From Pseudohongiella sp. (GTDB lineage Bacteria; Pseudomonadota; Gammaproteobacteria; Pseudomonadales; Pseudohongiellaceae), in the NCBI GenBank assembly GCA_030651695.1, contig JAUSCD010000012.1, forward strand, positions 124,001-188,000: a DNA stretch of 64,000 bases. The letters are read 5' to 3'. This document shows positions 25,874 through 34,878 of the stretch, piece after piece (within the stretch, counting starts at the first letter, position 1; the number at the start of each line of letters is the position of its first letter). Both the position numbers and the translations under genes were made by a program. A model generated the notes under the pieces. That model was given only the letters and a program-made list of their open reading frames with translations, searched no databases and had not been told where the DNA came from.

Positions 25874-27223
25874 ATGATCCGGTTTTCTGCCAGTAAAACG
25901 CACCCGGCTGACCCGTCTAAAAAATCTGCACTGTCATCCGGCAGCCTTGCGCTGTATTTTTTTTGTTCAGCGTCAGCGCTGGGCGCCATTGGATCCACGA
26001 CAGCAACCGCGCAACCTGTGGCATTCACCGATGCCCGCATAATAGACGGCACCGGCGCCGAACCAATCTATCCCGGCACGCTGGTCATAAATAACGGGAG
26101 AATTGTGGCGGCAGGCGCGGCCGATCAGGTGACGATTCCGGCGGATGCGCGCCTGCTCTCGCTGGGTGGTCATACCTTGATGCCCGGACTGGTAAATGCC
26201 CACGGTCACGCCGGTGGCGTGCGAGGTCTGGAAAGTGGTCATTACGGCGAAGAAAATCTGCTACGCCAGCTATCGCTTTATGCCGACTATGGAGTCACAT
26301 CTGTAGTCAGTCTCGGAGACGACGAAGCCGAGGGTTTCCGGCTCCGTGATTCGCAGAACACGCCGTCTTTGAACAGAGCCCGATTGTTCGTTGCCGGCCC
26401 GGTGCTTAACCCGGCCAGCGCAGAACAGGCTGTCGCGCTGGTAGACCAGACTGCAGCCCTTAATCCTGACTTTATCAAGATTCGTGTGGACGACAATCTG
26501 GGACGCACGCCCAAAATGGCACCCGAGATCTATCGGGCGGTCAGTGAGCGAGCGGATTTCCATGACATTCCGCTGGCTGTACATACCTTCTATCAGCAGG
26601 ACACAAAGGATCTGCTACGCGCAGGCGCTGACTACGTCGCGCACAGTGTGCGTGACTCCCATGTCGACGATGAATTTGTCGGGCTTATGCGGGCGCGCGA
26701 CATTTGTTACACACCCACACTGACACGCGAGGTCTCCACTTATATATATGAGTCAGAACCTGCATTTTTCTCCGACCCCTTTTTCACAGCAGGAGTGGAA
26801 TCGGAAATACTGGATACGCTGAGAGAACCGGAACGCCAGCAGCGTATGGCGCAGAACAGCGCTGCTCAGCAATATAAAGCTGCTTTGCCAGTCGCCATGA
26901 CAAATCTGAAGTTGCTCGCAGATGCCGGCGTTCGCATAGCCATGGGCACAGACAGCGGCCCGGCTGCCCGTTTCCAGGGTTATTTTGAACATCTTGAAAT
27001 GTGGATGATGCAGGATGCCGGACTTACGCCCATGCAGATTATTCAATCAGCAACCGGAGACGCAGCAGCCTGCATGAATCTGAATGACACCGGCACGCTG
27101 GAAGTCGGCAAATGGGCCGACCTGCTGGTACTGTCCATGGATCCTTTGCAGGATATCCGCAACACCCGCAGTATTGAGCAGGTATGGATTGCGGGCAATC
27201 AGTTACCGCGACCGCGGTTCTGA
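25874..27223 (+). CDS. Exported amidohydrolase-family protein
   Basis: A protein of about 449 residues with an apparent signal region (to about TATAQ). It is a metal-dependent hydrolase of the imidazolonepropionase/prolidase-like group: DARIIDGTGAEPIYPGTLVINNGRI strand pattern, VNAHGHAGG with the HxH metal ligands, a VHTFYQQDT His, AHSVRDSH, and MGTDSGP with the Asp ligand. It ends in GKWADLLVLSMDPLQDI, typical of the family. A GGGGGAA ribosome site supports the ATG at 25874. Substrate unknown; exported relatives include prolyl dipeptidases. It overlaps the convergent FG-GAP gene by 25 bases. Confidence 0.85.
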   Translation: MIRFSASKTHPADPSKKSALSSGSLALYFFCSASALGAIGSTTATAQPVAFTDARIIDGTGAEPIYPGTLVINNGRIVAAGAADQVTIPADARLLSLGGHTLMPGLVNAHGHAGGVRGLESGHYGEENLLRQLSLYADYGVTSVVSLGDDEAEGFRLRDSQNTPSLNRARLFVAGPVLNPASAEQAVALVDQTAALNPDFIKIRVDDNLGRTPKMAPEIYRAVSERADFHDIPLAVHTFYQQDTKDLLRAGADYVAHSVRDSHVDDEFVGLMRARDICYTPTLTREVSTYIYESEPAFFSDPFFTAGVESEILDTLREPERQQRMAQNSAAQQYKAALPVAMTNLKLLADAGVRIAMGTDSGPAARFQGYFEHLEMWMMQDAGLTPMQIIQSATGDAAACMNLNDTGTLEVGKWADLLVLSMDPLQDIRNTRSIEQVWIAGNQLPRPRF

Positions 27224-28410
27224 TACAGAGTGACAGGTCCCGGGACTGCCGGTGCCGTCACAATGTCGGGCAAGCCGTTGCCATTAAGGTCCTGTATTTG
27301 TATATCGGCGATGGCGACGCTGGCGTCTACTGAATAGCGGTGCCAGCGCAGTTGGTCCGGGCTGTAATAGAAAACAGTCACACCGGCTGCATCGCCCAGA
27401 ACAATTTCATCCATTGCATCGCGGTTGAGATCTGCCACTTTCAAAACTCTGGCAGACACCAGTGAGTCAGCAATAATCTCCTGAATCCATGGCAGACGCT
27501 CATCTTCATTGGGACGAAAAACCATCAACTGCTGCCCGTCCGCGGACAAGGCGGCAACAAACCTGCGCGCCGCACGCCCGGACTGACCCACACCAATGTC
27601 CAGAAAACCGGATGTGCCACGCTCTCCAAGCATCAGCGCGAACTCGTCAACAAATACCCCTCTGGAGGCCAGTGCCATGATATCCAGCCCGTTGCTGCCA
27701 ACAACCAGCAGGTCCTCTCTGCCATCCAGATCCCAGTCATAAACCCTCACACGTATCGGCGGCAAGGGATCTTGCGCCAGAGGCATCATGCCCCACGGGC
27801 GTGAAAAGCGCAGTGGCAGGGTATACGCCTCAAGGCCGGGCAAGGTCACCAGAATCTGTCGGCCGGTACCAGTCATGTCCGCCCACAACAAAGCACCCGC
27901 TTGCACATCACTACGAATCAGCGACGCAGCCCATGGTGCATCGACAGACTCGCGCCCCGGATGCTGTAACCACAACAACTGCTGACGGGTGCCCGAACCG
28001 GGCTGGCTGAACCGGCCGTTCAATGCAAGACTGGCTGGCGTAGCAGATTCCTGCCCTGCGCGCCCTGGGGGGCTGTACGCAGCCACTCCATGGAGCACAT
28101 CCGCTACCAGCGGTATCTGATGCAGCTCCCATCCCGGATTCTCAAACCAGGAGAGGCGACCGGGTTGCCGGCTCATTAACAAGATATCAACTGCGCTGTC
28201 GCCACCCAGATCAGCCAATAGTAACTGGCCGGATGCCGGCACACGCCCGGCTAATTCAATACGCTGGAAAGAGGCCTGACCACGAGGTGCCGATTGGCAA
28301 CCGGCAATCACAAACACAACCAGTGATAAGACAACGGAATGCCTGACGCGACGCCTTGCAACTTTGCAGGACAACATTCCAATGGCTGAAATTTTACGGG
28401 GAGATGGCAT
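27199..28410 (-). CDS. FG-GAP/VCBS-repeat lipoprotein
   Basis: A 403-residue protein with a basic N-terminus, a hydrophobic core and a lipobox-like VIAGC. The rest contains Asp-rich repeats of the FG-GAP/VCBS type: LADLGGDSAVDILLM, VYDWDLDGREDLLVVGSNG, VADLNRDAMDEIVLGD and IQDLNGNGLPDIVTA. These form calcium-binding loops in beta-propellers. It is probably a surface or periplasmic binding protein; the ligand is unknown. The start is uncertain: no clear ribosome site, and an ATG at 28377 sits closer to the signal sequence. Confidence 0.78.
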   Translation of the reverse strand: MPSPRKISAIGMLSCKVARRRVRHSVVLSLVVFVIAGCQSAPRGQASFQRIELAGRVPASGQLLLADLGGDSAVDILLMSRQPGRLSWFENPGWELHQIPLVADVLHGVAAYSPPGRAGQESATPASLALNGRFSQPGSGTRQQLLWLQHPGRESVDAPWAASLIRSDVQAGALLWADMTGTGRQILVTLPGLEAYTLPLRFSRPWGMMPLAQDPLPPIRVRVYDWDLDGREDLLVVGSNGLDIMALASRGVFVDEFALMLGERGTSGFLDIGVGQSGRAARRFVAALSADGQQLMVFRPNEDERLPWIQEIIADSLVSARVLKVADLNRDAMDEIVLGDAAGVTVFYYSPDQLRWHRYSVDASVAIADIQIQDLNGNGLPDIVTAPAVPGPVTLYQNRGRGN

Positions 28411-28606
28411 AATTGACTGCTGATGTACTGCTGAGCGTGTTGTGTTTTAATCTGGAAAACGACAGTGTTAAGCTTCGCCATCCATATTACGTGAACATGC
28501 CTGATCAATACAGGTCTGCTGATGAGAGTACGAACAATATGATGTATCGGACTTTCAGATTTGGCAGACTCAACAGACTTTTCGGAGTCGGAGCGCCGGG
28601 GACCTT

Positions 28607-29773
28607 ATGATGGACAGCTTCTGGAACAGCAACAAAACCCAGAATTTCACCGGAGCAGCGGTGCTGGTTATCGTGAGCATGTTGTCGGTCTATCTTCTGG
28701 CGCAAAGTGCACAAGGCTGGTCGACTCGCCTTAGCATCATCAGCGCTCTGTTTATGCTTGAGCTGACGTGCTACTTCATTTCCACATCGGAATGGGCAGA
28801 GAAATCACGAAGCCGATTGCTTGCATTACTGGCCATTGAAGCGGCAACCATTCTTGCACTGTATTTTATGGTGAATATCAGTTTCATCGCCATTCTGGGC
28901 ATAGTCTGGATTGTGCAGGTCACCGAAACCTTTCCGATACGCACAACCAGCTGGCTGCTTCTGGCCTGTGTATCATTGTTCACCGCAAGCCAGCTTTATC
29001 ATTGGGGCGATAACAGTCTGATGTTGGCCATAACAGGCTCGGTTACCCTGGGACTGTTTCATCTGTTCGCCGTTATTGCTACGCATCGCGCCAAACGCGA
29101 ACAGGAATTACGCGAGGAAACTGTTGCACTCAACCGTGAATTGCTCGCTACCCGCGAGCTGTTAACTGAGCACTCACGGCAGACCGAACGCCTGCGTATA
29201 GCGCGCGATCTGCACGATCTTCTGGGACATCACCTCACAGCGCAAATCCTGCAGCTGGAAGTGGCCACCCATCTTACTGATGGTCAGGGCCGCCAGAAAG
29301 TCGAGCAGGCACTGGCGCTTGGCAAGTTGTTACTCAGTGACCTGCGCACGGCTGTTAGCGAATTGCGTGAAGACGAGCCGATCAACTTCCACGATGCAGT
29401 GAAAAAACTCGTGAGCGGAGTGCCCGGAATTACAGTGAAACTCGATTTCACGACCATGCTGGGCGAAATCCAACTGGCAGAAACACTGCTGCGCTGCACA
29501 CGTGAAGCACTCACTAATGTCTTGCGCCACAGTGGCGCCAGTAGCTGCACCATCCATTTTAGCGAAAAGGAAGGCTATTATTATTTGCGCATCAGCGACA
29601 ATGGCAAACGCAGTGAGTCCATCACACCGGGTAACGGTTTAAAGGGTATAAAAGAACGCATTGAAGAAGCCGGCGGACAGGTCAGCTGGACGTGCAACAA
29701 GGGTTTCAGCCTTGAGATTCGTATGCCCGTAAACCAGCAGGCTGCAGCCAATCAGACATCACAAGCCGCATGA
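28607..29773 (+). CDS. NarL-type sensor histidine kinase
   Basis: A 388-residue inner-membrane kinase. About six N-terminal hydrophobic helices (about 15-160) lead to a HisKA_3 dimerisation domain with RDLHDLLGHHLTAQ (His near residue 203), and a short HATPase domain with the N-box REALTNVLRHSG and a GNGLKGIKERI lid. The D-N-G box reads DNGKRSES, so the second Gly of DNGxG is replaced. Such kinases normally pair with a LuxR-type response regulator gene just downstream. Here the stop overlaps an ATGA but no regulator follows; the next gene is a convergent phnE. Confidence 0.87.
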   Translation: MMDSFWNSNKTQNFTGAAVLVIVSMLSVYLLAQSAQGWSTRLSIISALFMLELTCYFISTSEWAEKSRSRLLALLAIEAATILALYFMVNISFIAILGIVWIVQVTETFPIRTTSWLLLACVSLFTASQLYHWGDNSLMLAITGSVTLGLFHLFAVIATHRAKREQELREETVALNRELLATRELLTEHSRQTERLRIARDLHDLLGHHLTAQILQLEVATHLTDGQGRQKVEQALALGKLLLSDLRTAVSELREDEPINFHDAVKKLVSGVPGITVKLDFTTMLGEIQLAETLLRCTREALTNVLRHSGASSCTIHFSEKEGYYYLRISDNGKRSESITPGNGLKGIKERIEEAGGQVSWTCNKGFSLEIRMPVNQQAAANQTSQAA

Positions 29774-29788
29774 ATTTGCGGGAGATCA

Positions 29789-30601
29789 TCACAGAACCGC
29801 GTGCCGCACTTTTGCTGACACCCACTCGGACGCTACCACGGTCGCAAAGATCAATACAAATACCGTGGCAACTTGCGCCCACGCCAGGTTATTGATTGCA
29901 GCATTCATCTGCAACCCGATGCCGCCAGCCCCGACCAGTCCCAGTGTGGTAGCTTCCCGAATATTGATATCCCAGCGATAGACACTGATGCCGGCAAACG
30001 CCGGCATAATTTGTGGCCATACTGCATAAGCCAGCACCTGGGTTCTGCCCGCGCCGGTTGCGGACAATGCCTCAACAGGCGTCGGATGAATTTCTTCAAT
30101 GGCTTCGTACAATAATTTCCCCACAAAGCCTATGGAACGCAGAGCAATTGCCAGCATCCCTGCGAATATCCCAGGGCCGACTATAGTCACCAACAACATG
30201 GCCCAGATCAACGCATTGATGGAACGCGAACTCACAATCACTGCCAACGCGAACGCACGCAGTGCAGGATGCGGAGAGGTATTGCGCGCCGCCAGAAAGG
30301 CCAGTGGAAATGCAATCAGAATACCCAGCGCAGTACCGACGGTGGCGATGTTAATGGTATCCCATAACGGACGCATCAATGAACCTGTGATGCTCCAGTC
30401 TGGCGGAATCATGCGACCGATCAGACTCGCCGCCTGCTCATCAGCATCGTAAAGAAATTCCCAGATTGTATTTTCCGAAATCAACGCCCAGCACCAGACA
30501 AACAGCATCCCGCCCAGCATCCAGCCAGCCCAGTGAGCGTATTGTTTTAGCGGTTCACGCTTTTTCCATACCGGCTCGTCGCCGCGCTTGATCAAAGGCA
30601 T
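29789..30601 (-). CDS. phnE: Phosphonate-type ABC transporter permease, second
   Basis: An inner-membrane permease of about 270 residues with six predicted helices and the EAA-like loop EALSATGAGRTQVLAYAVWPQIMP. The NIREATTLGLVGAGGIG segment is typical of PhnE. The ATG at 30601 overlaps the stop of the other phnE (TAATG); the in-frame GTG at 30613 lies inside it. It forms the membrane channel together with the adjacent permease. Two unequal PhnE subunits are common in phosphonate and phosphite systems. Confidence 0.9.
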   Translation of the reverse strand: MPLIKRGDEPVWKKREPLKQYAHWAGWMLGGMLFVWCWALISENTIWEFLYDADEQAASLIGRMIPPDWSITGSLMRPLWDTINIATVGTALGILIAFPLAFLAARNTSPHPALRAFALAVIVSSRSINALIWAMLLVTIVGPGIFAGMLAIALRSIGFVGKLLYEAIEEIHPTPVEALSATGAGRTQVLAYAVWPQIMPAFAGISVYRWDINIREATTLGLVGAGGIGLQMNAAINNLAWAQVATVFVLIFATVVASEWVSAKVRHAVL

Positions 30602-31443
30602 TATTGAGTCCACTTGCGAACATAACCTGACAGGTATTCGCTCATCAGCACTATCACAATAATCAGCAACAGAATCGCGGCAGACGTATCGTAGTCGTAA
30701 CGGTTAATGGAAGTATTCAACGTGGCACCTATTCCGCCGGCACCCACAATTCCAATTACCGCTGACTCGCGGAAATTGATATCAAGTCTGTATAACGACA
30801 GACCAATCAGGCGCGGCATCACTTGTGGTTGCACTGCGTAGTTGACCCACTGTAGCCAACTGGCGCCGGTGGCACGAATAGCTTCCAGCGGTTCGCGCTG
30901 AGTGTCTTCAATGTCTTCAGCCAATAACTTGGCCATAAAACCAATGGTTGCAAATGCCAGCGTCACCACGCCCGCGAGCGGGCCAAAACCAAACATCGCG
31001 ACAAATAAAATGGCGATGATGATCTCCTGAAACGTGCGCGACAGGGCAATAATAGAGCGACAGAACAGGTACACCGGTAGCGGAGAAATATTGCGGGCAG
31101 CGCCCAGGCCTACCGGAATTGCCAACAACACACCAATGACGGTGGAAGCCAGCGTCATGGTCAGACTTTCTTTTAATCCGGTAAAAATTTCCCCACCGCG
31201 GGTAATGAAATCCGGTTGCAGGAACGAAGCCATGAATGCCAGCCCCCGATCCATGCCTTGAGCAACACGCGCCCAGTTTATATCCACACTGAGCCAGGCC
31301 AATACTATGTAGAGCAGCACTGAAGCGTTTAGCGCCCAGCGCCAGCGGGCATCACGAATCAGTGGCAATGGCTTCCAGATTCCATCGCGCAGTTGCGCAA
31401 GACGTTTGCTGTCGGCGCCGGATGCAGGCGCAGAAGCACTCAT
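30601..31443 (-). CDS. phnE: Phosphonate-type ABC transporter permease, first
   Basis: A 280-residue inner-membrane permease. The [24 protein letters not shown] loop contacts the ATPase, and [24 protein letters not shown] is the family signature. The ATG overlaps the stop of phnC (ATGA), and its own stop overlaps the next phnE, so phnC-phnE-phnE are translationally linked. The 36-residue N-terminal tail before the first helix is longer than usual. Confidence 0.9.
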   Translation of the reverse strand: MSASAPASGADSKRLAQLRDGIWKPLPLIRDARWRWALNASVLLYIVLAWLSVDINWARVAQGMDRGLAFMASFLQPDFITRGGEIFTGLKESLTMTLASTVIGVLLAIPVGLGAARNISPLPVYLFCRSIIALSRTFQEIIIAILFVAMFGFGPLAGVVTLAFATIGFMAKLLAEDIEDTQREPLEAIRATGASWLQWVNYAVQPQVMPRLIGLSLYRLDINFRESAVIGIVGAGGIGATLNTSINRYDYDTSAAILLLIIVIVLMSEYLSGYVRKWTQ

Positions 31444-32279
31444 GGATGCCCACCCTGACCGATAGGTTTTGCCAAATCAAGCGGCACCGCAGCATTGGTG
31501 TTTTCGCTGTCGTTTTCACCTTCATTTTCTGGCACTGACCAGTCCTCTTCACCGTAAATGTCAGTCAGCGTTTCGGGAGTCAATGCCGACGGCGGCCCAT
31601 CAAAAACCAGTCTGCCTGCACGCAGACCAACTACGCGATCAACAAACTGCTGCGCCAGAACCACATCGTGAATATTGATTACCGCAGCCAGTTGTTGCTC
31701 GCGACACAGCTCGCAAATTAGCCGCATGATCTGGCGTGAGGTTTTGGGATCCAGGCTGGCTGTTGGTTCGTCCACCAACAGCAATTTCGGATTTTGCATC
31801 AGCGCGCGCGCAATACCAACACGTTGTTTTTGCCCGCCGGACAAAGCATCACCGCGTTTGTCGAACATGGTTTCAAGGCCAACACGTTCGAGCAGATTCA
31901 AGGCTTGTTTAATGTCCGGGGATGGGAATTGCCTGAAAAAACTGCGCCAGAAACCGACATAGGCCAATCGCCCTGACAATACATTTTCCATTACAGACAA
32001 ACGCTCAACCAAGGCATAGTTCTGAAAAATCATGCCAATCTGACGACGCGCCTGACGCAATTTCCCGCCGCGCACTTTTGTGATGTCCAGCCCATCCAGC
32101 ACCACTGATCCGGCGCTTGGTTCAACCAACCGGTTTACACAACGAATCAATGTACTTTTACCGGCACCCGATGGGCCTATCAATGCCATTACCTGGCCTG
32201 CGGGCACTTCCAGTGTAATATCACTCAATGCAAGGTCACCAGTGTCGTAACGCTTGCTCAGCCCAGTCAGTGTCAGCAT
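31440..32279 (-). CDS. phnC: Phosphonate-type ABC transporter ATPase
   Basis: A 279-residue ATPase. Walker [13 protein letters not shown] signature [15 protein letters not shown] and Walker [13 protein letters not shown] are intact, and the usual H-loop (INIHDVVLA) is present. A GAGGAAA ribosome site precedes the ATG. It energises uptake through the two PhnE permeases with the PhnD binding protein, 53 bases upstream. About 30 extra acidic residues at the C-terminus ([14 protein letters not shown]) are not part of the core fold. Confidence 0.93.
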   Translation of the reverse strand: MLTLTGLSKRYDTGDLALSDITLEVPAGQVMALIGPSGAGKSTLIRCVNRLVEPSAGSVVLDGLDITKVRGGKLRQARRQIGMIFQNYALVERLSVMENVLSGRLAYVGFWRSFFRQFPSPDIKQALNLLERVGLETMFDKRGDALSGGQKQRVGIARALMQNPKLLLVDEPTASLDPKTSRQIMRLICELCREQQLAAVINIHDVVLAQQFVDRVVGLRAGRLVFDGPPSALTPETLTDIYGEEDWSVPENEGENDSENTNAAVPLDLAKPIGQGGHP

Positions 32280-32332
32280 GTTTTCCTCATTATTTTTGCT
32301 GTATTTCTCGCTAAATTTTTTACCTGCGCCGA

Positions 32333-33340
32333 TCAGTCGCAGTTGTAAACGGTATTATTGGCCTCATCAATTTCCCGGATCACTCTCCAGTGCTCCTGAT
32401 AATTGATGGGTATAAATTGCGCCATGCCCGCATCTGCAAACTCACGTTGCAGAGCACTGCCTTCCCAGTCAAAACTGAAAAAAGCCTCTTTGATTCTGGC
32501 ACTGAGCTCAGGAGACAGATTGTGCGACACGCCATAGGCAGTCGTCGGGAAAGTCAGCGATTTGTAGATTGATCGATACTGGTCTGCACGCACAACACTG
32601 CGCCCCACCATACGTTTGAGTACTTCGTTGGCGATAGCCGCAGCCTCGTAGTCACCGTTCACCACACCCAGAATCGAATTGTCATGACTGCCGGAGTAAG
32701 CCGTACGGTAGTCATTATCTGCCACCAACCCGAACTCGTTCTGCAGAAGTGTGGACGGGGCTTTAAAGCCGGAATTGGATGTAGGGGAGGTAAACGCCAG
32801 CTGCCGGCCTCTCAGGTCAGATGCGGACTCAATACCACTACCGGGAAAGGTAATGATCTCCATCTCATACCCGTAACTACCATCCTTTGCCGCCATCATG
32901 GCAAACGGAACAAATCCAGTGCAGTTGACTGCCACCGGCGTAGCACCCGTATTAAAGCCTGCAATATGCAGACGGCCGGCACGCAGAGCTTCCAGTTGGG
33001 CAGCATTGGACTGCACAGGGAAAAACCGCACTTCTTTGCCGGTCAGTTCCTCAACATGGGCAATAAACTCATCCCAGACGCGTGAATACAGCGCAGGATC
33101 TTCCACCGGGGTATAAGCAAAAATCAGGATGCGGGGATCACGCCAGCGCGCAGGATCTGCGGGCAAATCTGCCACCAGATCGCCGTTGTTGTCCTGATAA
33201 CGCGGTGATAGCTGGGCCTGGGCAGATTGACTGGATGCGCCGAAGCCCACTGTCAGAGTGGCAGCAATGAGGGCAAAGCGACTGCTAATGGAATTCCTGC
33301 TGGGACTCAGGGCAGCTTTGAAAGCAATCTTGAAATTCAT
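32333..33340 (-). CDS. phnD: Phosphonate-type periplasmic binding protein
   Basis: A periplasmic binding protein of about 335 residues with a signal peptide (to about SAQAQ). PhnD hallmarks include the [17 protein letters not shown] region, [17 protein letters not shown] (ligand loop), and [31 protein letters not shown]. The family carries phosphonates, phosphite or phosphate esters; the exact ligand is not clear. The ATG at 33340 is preferred to a TTG at 33361. No C-P lyase (phnG-M), phosphonatase or phosphite dehydrogenase gene lies in the window. About 16 acidic residues follow the signal peptide. Confidence 0.9.
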   Translation of the reverse strand: MNFKIAFKAALSPSRNSISSRFALIAATLTVGFGASSQSAQAQLSPRYQDNNGDLVADLPADPARWRDPRILIFAYTPVEDPALYSRVWDEFIAHVEELTGKEVRFFPVQSNAAQLEALRAGRLHIAGFNTGATPVAVNCTGFVPFAMMAAKDGSYGYEMEIITFPGSGIESASDLRGRQLAFTSPTSNSGFKAPSTLLQNEFGLVADNDYRTAYSGSHDNSILGVVNGDYEAAAIANEVLKRMVGRSVVRADQYRSIYKSLTFPTTAYGVSHNLSPELSARIKEAFFSFDWEGSALQREFADAGMAQFIPINYQEHWRVIREIDEANNTVYNCD

Positions 33341-33441
33341 GTTGTTATGTTTTGCCCTCAAGCGGGCTCTGTCGAAAAATGAACCCGATCATAACACCTG
33401 ACCGATACGGGTCAACTCAGACAGGTCAAACCAGCCGGGCA

Positions 33442-33957
33442 TCATGGAAATGCAGTAATGCAGGCCCTGCATTGCTGCAGTACTCTGTTTTTGTCGCCAT
33501 CGTTCACAATCCTGATATGGGTGTCAGCCGGCGCTTCGAAGTCACTGAACAGAGCAGCAGCACTGGCAGCACGAATACCCTGCCCGCGCTGCTCCAGGCG
33601 TTGAATAATAAGCTCTGGTGGCGCATCGACCCAGATCGGCTCAAGCCCGGGGATACGAGTCTTGAGCTCATTACGGTGTCTGCGCTTGTAAGCACCCTGC
33701 GTCACTATCAGGGGAAGTCCTGCTTGCCGGTGAGCCTGAATATAACCTGGCAGGCGGGCAAAATAGTCATCTCGCATGGCATCTGTAAACGGGCGGGCAT
33801 CCGCCAACGCCTGACGCATCTGCGGGGTGATGTCGATGTCAGCGTGGTACACGGGCCAACCGGTGTGCACAGAAATCAGGTCGCCAACGTAGGATTTGCC
33901 TGCGCCGGAGAGCCCGAACAGAAAAAGCACGGGGGGTTCTTGTTCAATCGCGGTCAT
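33442..33957 (-). CDS. Small P-loop kinase, gluconokinase/shikimate-kinase-like
   Basis: A 171-residue cytoplasmic kinase. The P-loop GLSGAGKS is followed by a HADIDIT region with an acidic residue for substrate binding, a RRHRNELKTRIPGLEPIWVDAPPELIIQRLEQRGQGIRA stretch forming the LID, and a final FEAPAD-I segment. The overall pattern is closest to the GntK group of carbohydrate kinases. It lies 101 bases upstream of phnD, so a link to transported phosphonate is possible but unproven. The acceptor is unknown. Confidence 0.7.
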   Translation of the reverse strand: MTAIEQEPPVLFLFGLSGAGKSYVGDLISVHTGWPVYHADIDITPQMRQALADARPFTDAMRDDYFARLPGYIQAHRQAGLPLIVTQGAYKRRHRNELKTRIPGLEPIWVDAPPELIIQRLEQRGQGIRAASAAALFSDFEAPADTHIRIVNDGDKNRVLQQCRACITAFP

Positions 33958-34092
33958 TTACAGCCTTATCTCCCGTCAGTTTCGCCGGCGCGTTTGGAGC
34001 GGTGTTGGTATCCACTGCTATTCGTGGATTTTATCCGTCACCTGCGTGTATGATTCTGCTTCCAAAAAAGTTCTGTATCACGGGTAGCAGCA

Positions 34093-34815
34093 ATGGGTAG
34101 ATCTTACCAGAACCGCAAAGAATCCATGGCCAAAACTGCGGCCGCCAAAACCAAAGTTTACAGCCGGTTTGCACGCGAAATATACATGTGCGCAAAAAGT
34201 GGCGGCACCGACCCGGATGGCAACCTGTCTCTGCGCGCCATGCTCGAGCGCGCCAAAAAAAGCCAGGTTCCTTCGCATGTCATAGACAAAGCCATTGAAA
34301 AAGCCAAAGGCGGCGGAGGGGAAGACTTTTCTGTTGCGCGCTACGAAGGTTATGGCCCGGGTAATTGCACCGTCATCGTGGAATGCCTGACTGACAACCC
34401 TAATCGCACCTTTGGTGACGTCCGCCTTTGTTTTACCAAAACCAAAGCTCGTATCGGTACACAAGGCAGTGTCAGTCACATGTTTGATCATTGCGCAATT
34501 TTTTCTATTGCCGGTGACGATGAGGACGGAATGCTGGAGGCTTTGCTGGAGGCTGATGTCGACGTAACGGATGTAGAGAATGAGGACGGACATATCACGG
34601 TTTTTGTTCCGCACACCGAATACGCCAAAACCCGGCAGGCTATTCGCGCCGCCTATAAAGATGTGGAATTTGAAATAGACGAAATCCAGTTTATCCCTCA
34701 GTCTCACACTGACGTCAGTGGCGACGATGCCATCATGTTCGAGAAGTTTATGGGCATGCTGAACGACCTGGATGATGTCCAGAACGTGTATCACAATGCA
34801 GTTTTACCTGAATAG
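34093..34815 (+). CDS. YebC/PmpR-family protein, YeeN type
   Basis: A 240-residue member of the YebC/PmpR family. The N-terminal [38 protein letters not shown] and later [38 protein letters not shown] match the E. coli YeeN paralogue more than YebC. The C-terminal domain ends DDVQNVYHN. YebC proteins were named transcriptional regulators, and some promote translation through polyproline stretches; the role of YeeN-type members is less clear. No ribosome site is obvious. A reading frame on the other strand across it is a shadow. Confidence 0.9.
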   Translation: MGRSYQNRKESMAKTAAAKTKVYSRFAREIYMCAKSGGTDPDGNLSLRAMLERAKKSQVPSHVIDKAIEKAKGGGGEDFSVARYEGYGPGNCTVIVECLTDNPNRTFGDVRLCFTKTKARIGTQGSVSHMFDHCAIFSIAGDDEDGMLEALLEADVDVTDVENEDGHITVFVPHTEYAKTRQAIRAAYKDVEFEIDEIQFIPQSHTDVSGDDAIMFEKFMGMLNDLDDVQNVYHNAVLPE

Positions 34816-34829
34816 ATTTGCCCCCACTT

Positions 34830-34857
34830 TTCCTGACAGCGCTTTCCTGACAGCGCT
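34830..34857. repeat. 14-bp tandem duplication
   Basis: TTCCTGACAGCGCT occurs twice in direct tandem (34830-34843, 34844-34857) in the 63-bp gap between convergent genes. Each copy contains palindromic AGCGCT. No terminator-like T run is next to it. Confidence 0.85.
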
Positions 34858-34878
34858 ATCAGAATTTCGACGGGCGGT

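Noticed and set aside
29770-29900. Remnant response regulator after the orphan kinase
   Set aside because: The frame in the ATGA overlap codes no receiver motif and stops after about 40 codons.
34078-34794. 238-codon open frame opposite the YeeN-type gene
   Set aside because: Shadow of a well-conserved family on the plus strand; composition is atypical for protein.
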